Shown in pieces: positions 55,273 through 64,000 of a stretch of DNA of 64,000 nt. The notes beneath the pieces are model-generated. The model was not told where the DNA came from, did not search any database, and saw nothing but the letters and a program-made list of their open reading frames with translations. A program made the translations under genes and the position numbers. This stretch comes from Rotaria socialis (Eukaryota > Rotifera > Eurotatoria > Philodinida > Philodinidae). Positions within the stretch are counted from its first letter, which is position 1. Each line of letters opens with the position of its first letter. The stretch spans positions 62,001 through 126,000 of the forward strand of contig CAJNYU010000063.1 of the NCBI GenBank assembly GCA_905331475.1. The letters are read 5' to 3'.

Positions 55273-58200
55273 AACTGAACTCTTTCAATTTATATCTTAA
55301 CTTTTTTTTGTGTATATCTATTGATATCAAGGCTCATAGTCTTTTTTTACTTCTTTTTTTTTTATTTGACTCAAATGAAATAAAGAAAGAATCTATTTTT
55401 GCAAACTATATGATTTGCTACATCAAAGAAGAATTAAAAGTCGATGTTATTATTAAATTCAAAGTCAAAATACAAAGGAAATTTTCAACTAGTTGAAAAT
55501 TGGTGTTTCGAATGTTCTAGACAAGTAAATATCTATTGAATTCGAGATTGAATATTTACGTGAGCATGTGTATAGAAAAAAAAGAAAATCCTATTGTGAT
55601 GATCTAATACCCTATATTGATATCACCAGCACACGGCTTGATTCTATTCTTTCGTTTAGCACGGAAGAAAAGACATCTATATTGATGGCGTTCATAGAGC
55701 CTTGATTTACTTTAAATTATTCTACTTCTACAAGAATAATATAAAATCACATGCGACACGGGGATAGTGTCCGCCACTGAATCTACAATACGGCCCCTAC
55801 GGGTTGTTCTTTTATTAATTTATACGGCGTAAATCACCCGCTGATCATACCAGTAGATTAAGTCTTCCAAATATTCTATAAATAATTTATTCGTAGTTAC
55901 ATTATTTGTATTCTATATTTGTCTCTCAATATATAAATGATAAAGGTCTCATTCTTTTAGAATATTTGTTTCTATCTGTCTTCAAGGTTATAATCTATAC
56001 GTTCGAGATTTGTTTACATATACATATAAATATGTATATTCTATCAACACCTAATGATACCACTTTGACCTAATGAAATGGCAGACATACAAACAACTAT
56101 TTCTACTTAACAAATATCTCGTGTTTAAAAGCTATTTTACCTTATCAATTTTCCATAGAAAAATAATTTCTCTAATATAAATCCGTTCTTCTCTAGCTAG
56201 CTATAGATTCGTTGCTTTGGTTAAACAGGCTATGTATTACTTTTTAACAAACATTAAATCAACGGCTTTAGATAAAGACAGAAGAAAGAATTCTACGATT
56301 GATAAGATTTATGATTAAGAGTCATGAAAAAATTTTTATTCTCATTGTTAGTATAGAGAAAAAAAAACATATAATAAAGCCACTCAGATTTTATCGGTTC
56401 ACCATGTCGACCAAGTTCAATTTTGTTAAATAGAAAAAAAACAAAAAATTTGCATTCTTTTTTCATTTGTAGTAAATGTATATTATTCACACATCGTACA
56501 GCAATTAACACTCTTCACAGTAGTTCAAAAGGAGATTCGAAATTGACTTGAGTATGCAATCAGCAAGTGTGCACTCTTATCGATCAAGACAGAGGCGATA
56601 GTCACCAAAAAAACAACAAGTTTAATTAACTACAATCGAATTAGTTTTGAAAGTAAGAGCAACAAAATTTAACGACCGATATTCATTCTCAATATCAAAA
56701 GAAAGCATATCTTTACAACTGTAATATCGTTTGAATTGAAAAGAGAATAAATAATGATTACACTCAAGTTTTATGTTAGTATGCAATCAAATCGACAAGT
56801 TTTATGGATGTCGAAATGATTAAAAAGCTTTTTTCGTATACAAAACGAATCAATGAATCGAATGAAGTAAACGAAAGTATAGTCTCATATTATTATAAAC
56901 GATAAGAAGTTCTATAATATATTCTATGCATGATTCCAACTTGAACAAAATTGCATAACTAAGACTAGTTTATTTTTTCTATGGATATTCATTCATATAT
57001 TCAATCTCTATAGCAGTCAGTTCAAATGTCATGCTCAATAATAGAATGAACAATGGGGCGTGTCGAGTTTTAAATCTAAATCTAATGTTAACAGCTGTTG
57101 CGTTTTACTTTTTCGATTATCATTAAATAGATGATATTTCAAGTTGGAGAAGAAAATAAGGAGAATCATCTGTGTGCACACGCATGCACATTAAAATGAT
57201 AATGAATGATATACACTCGACTGAGTTCACATCAAGATTATTGGCAGACCCAGATTGTCATCAATCGATAGATAGACAGACAGACATAGTCATACACAGA
57301 AACTTTCCCTAATCACTGTTCATTGATGACAACATAGAATAATTGAAAACGAGTTTATGGCCTGCGCAAATTGATTTGCGTGTGGTCATCACTTCAATGA
57401 AAAGGGATTCATCATCATTAAGAAATGGAACGTGTATAAAAGGAAAATATATGAGTTCATTAAGTATTGAAAAAAATGCATTTTTCTCGGCTAACGCAAT
57501 CAAATTTACATGACATGCATCAATCGTGTTGCCGACAGGCCCTATCGTTATTGTGTGTTCTTCTTCTTCCGACCGTTAGAACTCGAGTTAAAATGAGCAG
57601 ATGCTATACTGATGAGAGTATGTAATATGAACCGAGAAAGTATCAGAATGTGACACCCATTTGAATGAGTATTTACCGTTTTCCTTTTCTTTTTTTTTCT
57701 CTTGTTGACAGTCTAAAATAGACAGGATATAAGCACGCACATATATTTGTATTGCCTGACTATCAACTATGTTAATGATAGGAAAAAAAAGAATTTATTT
57801 TCTGTCTTCTGTGATGGATGGATGATCTGTATGTGTATATAGTAGGGCGTTGACAATTCTTTTTTTCTAGCAATCTAAATGATAAATATATACACGCGTC
57901 CACCGAATAAATTTGTAATATGTATCTAGATACATTTATACGCCTTTCCCGTAAGCAATAAAAAATGATGATCGATGATATCTTCATCGAAACGAATATA
58001 AACAACAATAGATTAAGTTTAGATATTTTTAATTTTTTGAAAAACCAATAACATTCAATTCTGATAGTATGATCAAAGTCATCTCAGTTGCTGAAACAGA
58101 TGTTTTCATTGTTATGATTAAGTATTTCGGCAGCTGCGCTCATTCTATCGTTCGTGCCATAATTATTAAAGTCGGCAATTCATAAACTTATTTATCCATA

Positions 58201-60230
58201 TGGTACACCGATCGCATAATTATCATTGGCGATGTTGAAAAAATTTTGTTTCTTGTTGATACGATGAACAAATCAAATAGTTGATTGATTTTTTCCTTTT
58301 CAAGTGTTATATCAATCGAGAGTGTTCTTTCTTTGAAAAAAATCAGTCGAGTGTGCGATAACAATCTTTGATCTATGACAGCCGCTTTCGTTTTCAATTG
58401 ATAAAAAATACTGAACAAGAAAACGGAGAGTGGAAAAGAACTCGAAATACTGTAAACGACTTTTATTTTTTTAAAGCATTGCTTAAATAGTGTGAATGCG
58501 CTTGAAGCATTGCAACTAATTGAAGTATTGTTTCGATAAAAAAAAACGTAGAATAGCCTTATTTAAGGTACATTATAGAAGAGATCAAACTTCGAATGAA
58601 ATAGCTAGCTTAAGGCAAATGACGTCTCATCGATCACTACTCTTGTTTTATGTCCATTAGCCATTGTACTATTTTCCACTCTTCAACACCTTGAAAAAAC
58701 GAACACTCACACACACACACACATACATTTACATTAACCGTTATCTTGATCAGTGATGTCATTTATTCAAGTGTGTCAAACTCGAATCCTTATCATTCTC
58801 TTCACCTATCAAAACACTAAATCATTTTTGTTTTGTGAGATATGATGTGAGTGCTCCTTAGGGGGTTTAGTTTTTTTTCACACATAACATTTGTATATCC
58901 GATATGACACAATCAAATCACAATTCATAACAAACAAAAACAGGATGATTCTAGACATCATCACCATCATCAAGGAAACCCTAGGAATCTATTCTCTAGT
59001 TTCTATAAACAAATATTGAGACAAGTATGACTACATTAAAAATGTACAATAGAAGTAAACATACGAAACCTTCTCGATTTTCAAACTAATATTTGTTTTA
59101 TTCACGAATAAAAATAACAGCGTATTCTCATTTTATTTTAATTAGAAAAAAAAACAGACAACGTTTTCTCATTATTGGATAAATTTCGTTTCGTTTTATA
59201 TTTTTGAAATCATTTTCAGACATAATAACATCTGGAAAGAAACATACAACAATGATAAGACTCAATGATATGTTGTCAACAAACCGTACGTTGACCACTG
59301 CACTCATTCAATTTTGCTCGTACGACTCTTAAGTGATAGTAAACTTAATCTCTCTTTCAATCTATAGGCTCTTTTTTTTCATCTTAGCAAGCATGAACAG
59401 AAAAAAAAACAGAAAAGAAAAACTCGCCGTAACGAAACAGCTGTGATAGAAAGAACGAGGAAAAAAGAACGGAATCAAAACGACTTTGACCGTTTGGTGA
59501 ACTCGTGTCTATACGTATGTACGGTACCGTACAATAGACTCGATCAAACAACATCTAGCTATAGTAGGCACAAAACACAAAAATTTCCAATTTTCTATCT
59601 CTGCACGTTTTGTTTATTCAAGAGCAAAAAAAACAGAAAAAATATAAAAAAAAAAAGAAAACTACATGCACGTATACATAGATTTATTTTATACCTGAGA
59701 CAAGGTTCTCTATATTATATATTTTTTTCTCTCTACGTACACAAAAAAAATAATAATAGCAGCTAACATGTGTTAAGACTTTTTGTAAAAAAAAAATCAA
59801 CACGTACACACAAAAAACAGGTATTTTATACTAATCACACACCCAAAAAGAAAAAACAAAAAAATCTACGTGCGCCTAAACTTGACAACGAGAAAAAAAA
59901 TAAGTTAGGCTCAAAGCTCACATACACAAATATATAGATAGATAGTTAACTACAGCTAAAAAAAAGAACAGGCAAACAAAAAAATCACTCCTCACGTTTG
60001 AGCAGCTTGACTTTTTTTTTTTTTTTTTTTATTTTAAAAGGGGAAAAGAAAACAGATTTTTAGACTAGTGGGTCACACGCACATGCTCATTCACAATGAG
60101 AATAAACATCTTAGTTTTTTTCTCTTCCGGGTTAATACATCAATCCCTGATCAAGATAACTGTACACAAAATAGAAACAGTAACGTAAAAAAATACACAG
60201 AAATAAATTAAAGATAATAACCTGAGAGAA

Positions 60231-60264
<34 letters not shown>

Positions 60265-60268
60265 TGTT
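55273..60268. other. 5-kb convergent spacer
   Basis: Lies between the 3' ends of the DDX60-like and MEX3 genes. No supported coding sequence. A long 3' UTR for MEX3 is plausible because that family often has one, with many A/T runs at 59390-60050. An (AC)n run at 58707-58722 and a (TA)n run at 60232-60260 are present. Confidence 0.45.
60232..60260. repeat. (TA)n microsatellite just after the MEX3 stop codon
   Basis: About 14 TA units directly downstream of the MEX3 coding end. Confidence 0.9.
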
Positions 60269-61517
60269 TTATGCAAAACCCATTGATGTTTTCATTGATA
60301 TAAAATTAAAATTCTGCCAAATTGAATCGAAATTATCATCCGAAATTTGTTCAAATGATGAATTTAAATCTAATTGATCATTAAAAGACGGTAAAAAAGA
60401 TGATTGTGAAACAGTACGATATGTTGATTTGATTTTATCATCTTGAGGAAATGGTAATGACAAATGATGGGAAAATTTTGATGTTGCTGTTATTGATGAT
60501 GAGGATGACGATGAAGGATTATTTAATTTAATCCATTTTGAGCATTGTTGATTTGCATCACTAATATCAGCGATTGAATACAATTCTTTTTCAAAATCAT
60601 TTTCATCGATATCAGATGCTTGACCAGTACGAGCAGCAATATGACTTTCAATTTCAATTCTAGCTGCTTCAACATTTTCAGGTTGACCAGCTATTTCAAA
60701 GACAGGTTCTTTATCACGACCTGGTGTTACAATATACGTATTTGTTGTTTGTTGTATACGTTTGATGGTTGCACCTTTTGGACCAACAACTAAACCAACA
60801 ACACGATAGGGTACGCGAACTTGTATGGTTATTTGTTGAATATTGGTTGATGCTGATGTTGATGTTGATGTTGATGTTGATGGATAAATTAAACTATTAT
60901 AGTGTAAATTAGTATTACTTCCACTGCTTGTACTACTATTTGATGAAATACTAGTACTCGTTTGTTTACGAGCTAAATGGAAGAAAAAACGTAGAAAAAA
61001 AAATAGAAAATAGAAAAAATAAATGTTCGTACCAGCTCGAATTTGTGAAAAATGTTCAGCAGCTGATACGATTTCTTTTTTAGCTAGATAGACATCTTCT
61101 TTTCGACCAGTGATGATAAAAACGGGTTGATCACCTCGAACGGGCGTCTTAATATATGTATTAGTTTTAGTACGTAGTGCTTTTATTTTGCAACCTAAAA
61201 AGGCGAATAAAACTTGAAGGTAAAGAAAAATTTCAAGTGATTCTTTGTTTACCTTGTCGACCAACGATTTCGGCAACATGTTCCGAACTTGGCACCGGGA
61301 CACATTCGGTCATATTTTGACTACGTTTACCAATTGAATCATATGTTGATGATGATAACAATGATGGTGGTGGTGAAGATAATTTCTGTTGATGATCAAA
61401 ACAATAGGATAATTCATTGATATCATATTGTTGACAAGCAGCTAGAAGAAGTGATGACGATAACGATGAATTGGACGATGAACGTTGAAAGTCACTAATA
61501 ATCGATGCACTCGGCAT
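60269..61517 (-). CDS. MEX3: MEX3 RNA-binding protein (two KH domains)
   Basis: Post-transcriptional regulator of mRNAs in germline and early embryo. Exons (complement) 61253-61517, 61033-61194 and 60269-60972, in phase, 376 aa. KH1 about 68-138: [20 protein letters not shown] then [20 protein letters not shown], nearly identical to animal MEX3. KH2 about 188-257: [44 protein letters not shown] loops GRQG and GPKG are intact. The linker and tail are Ser/Thr-rich homopolymeric. The tail contains no RING finger, unlike vertebrate MEX3A-D but like nematode MEX-3. Both coding introns are about 60 nt. Confidence 0.95.
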
Positions 61518-61734
61518 TGTTTAGAAAATTAAAATAACCTGAAACAAGAAAAAGAAAGGTATAAAAGAACAGTTCTAATGAGAAACTCAGTAATAATGTC
61601 AAGTAAAGAATAGTATTATTATCGTACACGCATGGACTTACCGCTGTGTGTGTCCGGTCGACGACGAAATGTGAATGTGATGATTAATGCTTACATGCTC
61701 GACCCTTTCTCATATATATTGGTAGACAGGGAGA

Positions 61735-61770
<36 letters not shown>

Positions 61771-62574
61771 ACTAGAGAGAAGAAAAAAAGAGAAGAGAGC
61801 GAGTATAGCACGAAAGAACGGTAAAGAACGAATGGAAAATGTGTACAATCTCTCTCTTCCACCTGAGTGGTGGGGTAGGTACTTCTTGATTTCTTTTCCT
61901 TAAAACTTTTTTTTTCTCTGATGAACTTTGAACTAATAACCAATATAGGTAGTCCTAACAAGTGTAAAAAGTACTATTTAAGAAGACGAAGAGAAAAGAA
62001 AAAAGCCGATGAAATAGAAGAAGAATACACGAGCATTGCCCTTTCTATGTGTTGTACCCCTATCAAATGAATGCCTTCTTCGGGTTTTTTTTTTCTCTCT
62101 CGCGTTCTGACTAGTGTAACAAAAAGAACTCTATTTATACGAATGACTAGACAAATAAAATTTGATTTCAACACAAACAAGAACTTTGGCTGCTTACGGT
62201 TTCCATTTGATGGCAAGTGAACCTAAAGAATGAGAAGAACGTGATATTATGCATTGCATAGAATCGATTAATTAGATAATCGCAATGCGCGATTTCTTGT
62301 TTTTTTTTCTCCTCTTTTTATCTATAGAATCAAACGATTTGAATGAAATACATTCCAAACGAATAATCGTCTAATAAAGATAAATAGACACGGAATTTCA
62401 CTAATCTAAAACAAAATAAGAATAGGCAAGATTGTATGTTAATAAACATATAGAAACGTAAAATTGTTCAATGAGAATTTTATGAAATAATAAAATTAGA
62501 AAACAGCTACGAGAAAATAAGCAGAATACTACTAATCGAATAAAAATGTTTATTAAGATCTACATTTTTTTTTA
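61518..62574. other. MEX3 upstream region
   Basis: Probable promoter and 5' UTR of MEX3 with a purine (GA/GACA) microsatellite at 61729-61770. No supported gene. Confidence 0.5.
61729..61770. repeat. (GA)n/GACAGA microsatellite
   Basis: GA units with CAGA interruptions, read directly. Confidence 0.9.
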
Positions 62575-63519
62575 TCATGATGTTGATTGTGGTTGTTGTT
62601 GTTGTTCGTTAGTGTCAAAAAAATTTTGATTTGAACCTTCTTTTGGTATCGTTGATGTGAGCTCATTTGATTTAGTCAGATCGATAGACACAGATGAGTT
62701 TTGTGTTGAATGATCTTGTGCATGTAATGATGATTGATGACTTTCATCAAGTTCAGGCCAATTTTCGTTTGTTGTTTCTTTTTGTTTCATACGATCATTT
62801 AAAGCTTTTAAGGCTTTTTGTCTGAAAGACGATTTATTTTTATAATCAAAAGATTATTGGGGATTTAGATTTTGTCTATTTCATTATCATCATTATTTAC
62901 ATATGATGTTTTCAATGAATATTGAAACGTATTAAGCTCGTTTCATATATTTTGCTTTCATAAAAGTAATCGAAATTGTTTCTAAGTGAATAATAGTTTC
63001 TTCATCTATTAAAATAGTATTGATTTAGCAAGATTTCCCTATAGACAAACAACATTTCATTTTTCCCATGTTTTGATGTTCAATTGTGAACAAGAACAAA
63101 GGCGATTTGAAGATCATTTGAATATGATTAGTAAAATTGTCTATTGACTTCGATTGAATGTAAACAGAAAACAAGAAATGCACTTACTTTCGTCTATCGG
63201 CGTCAGCAGCTTCCGGACCAGGTATTGTAATTGTAATACTCGACGATGAAGCAACATTATACTTTTTCCCAAAAGATTTACATAATTTCCATTTAACACA
63301 TATTTCAAATATTGTATTTGCAAAAACACTTATAATCGGTGAAATAGGTGATGGAAAGAAACTTTGAAAAAATGAATGTTCAATACCGTTGAATGAATAG
63401 AATAGGATTTATTAGACTTACCTAGCAAATGTAAATGTCGTTGATGTGTCACCTATTGTTCCATTTTGATGGGGTTGAAAAAATCTAAATAAAGCATGAA
63501 ATAGATTACTGTTGGACAT
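62575..63519 (-). CDS. TMEM115: TMEM115-like protein, C-terminal half
   Basis: TMEM115 is a rhomboid-like Golgi membrane protein with a role in retrograde traffic. Exons (complement) 63422-63519, 63188-63361 and 62575-62821, in phase, 172 aa if the ATG at 63519 is the start. IGDTSTTFTFARSFFPSPI, KKYNVASSSSITITIPGPEA and ADADRRKQKALKALNDRMK align with the conserved region after the last membrane helix of TMEM115 (GDMADHFAFATFFPE, PGTDPQDAERRRQLALKAL). The rhomboid-like membrane half (about 200 residues) is missing. A good acceptor (CTTTATTTAG, about 63485-63494 reversed) precedes the first conserved Arg-Phe-Phe codons, so the real exon may begin there and continue from exons beyond the right edge. 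Confidence 0.7.
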
Positions 63520-64000
63520 CTTATTTATGCTCAATCGGTTGGAAAATTGTAAATTTTTCTTTCAAGAAACATTTAGTCTACACCCTATTGTGTACGAAAC
63601 AGTTAGTCTGAACATTTCCTTGCTGCTCATTGCTGATGGCTGAATGACACTTTCTTTTTGTCTGTCTGACTACGAGTTTAAGAAGCGCATTAAACGATTA
63701 CTTTTTCCGATAGAATAAACGTATACACATACGATTTACAAATTTTTCATTTTTGACCGATGGGCTACAGAACCAGATGTGCGCACACTTTTTCAGAAGA
63801 TATGTTTAGAATTTCTATGCAGAATAAGATTATTTCAAAAGATGATTATAATTTTGCCAAATTTGTATTTTGATTGGAACCTATCAAATGTAAAATGTGA
63901 GAAAAGAAGTTTTTTCATTGACGCAGTGTTATATAGAATAAAGTTCGTTCTATATTATTAAACACTATCTATTTTCTCATGATAGATCTAGATTTTTTAA
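63520..64000. other. Right-edge sequence upstream of the TMEM115-like exons
   Basis: 480 bp in which I find no membrane-helix exon on the minus strand and no other gene. It may be a long intron or promoter. Confidence 0.4.

Noticed and set aside
57600-57650. CTGATGAG followed by CCGAGAAAG, resembling a hammerhead ribozyme
   Set aside because: The second core reads CGAGAAA with an extra base and stems II and III do not form in the required order.

Overview
The window is a piece of an AT-rich animal (metazoan) nuclear genome. The genes are intron-rich, most introns are only about 50-65 nt with GT...TTTAG-type ends, and the proteins are clearly metazoan: CHD3/4/5 (Mi-2), G-beta-5, DNAAF10/WDR92, MEX3, EDRF1, IGFBP7-like, NIT2, DDX60 and OGFR-domain. 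Tiny introns, rhodopsin-like and LamG-type lineage genes and gene-poor gaps of 4-5 kb fit a rotifer, probably a bdelloid of the larger-genome type. That placement is inference, not proven by any single marker. Exon structures below were worked out by hand from splice signals, unbroken reading phase and family conservation.

Left part (1-11.5 kb): the 3' part of an RGG-rich (Y-box-like) RNA-binding protein (+); DNAAF10 (-) and GNB5 (+), divergent from a 179-bp spacer; a gene-poor stretch holding a 458-bp foldback element with flanking 9-bp duplications; and a rhodopsin-like GPCR (+). After a 4.4-kb gap comes a complete CHD/Mi-2 remodeller of 1918 aa (+, 15.9-22.6 kb).

Centre (23.7-38.4 kb): a 12-exon type II membrane protein with an EGF module and two LamG/concanavalin-like domains (-); a tRNA-like sequence with a roughly 90-nt insert; two tandem small secreted precursors (-), each predicted to release a 40-residue C-terminally amidated peptide and related to each other by an ungapped alignment (the most novel signal here); a 77-bp hAT-type miniature element; and an IGFBP7-like secreted protein (+).

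Right part (38.7-64 kb): an OGFR-domain protein (-), NIT2 omega-amidase (-) divergent from EDRF1 (+), a Cdc1/Ted1/PGAP5-like membrane metallophosphoesterase (+), a DDX60-like Ski2-family helicase of 1901 aa (+), a 5-kb gap, MEX3 with two KH domains (-), and the C-terminal half of a TMEM115-like Golgi protein at the right edge (-).

The genes do not form a pathway: this is ordinary mixed eukaryotic gene order. They cover RNA control (Y-box-like, MEX3, DDX60), chromatin (CHD), signalling (GNB5, GPCR, peptides, IGFBP7-like), secretory-pathway biology (phosphoesterase, TMEM115-like) and metabolism (NIT2). No retrovirus-like element, CRISPR array or rRNA gene was seen.
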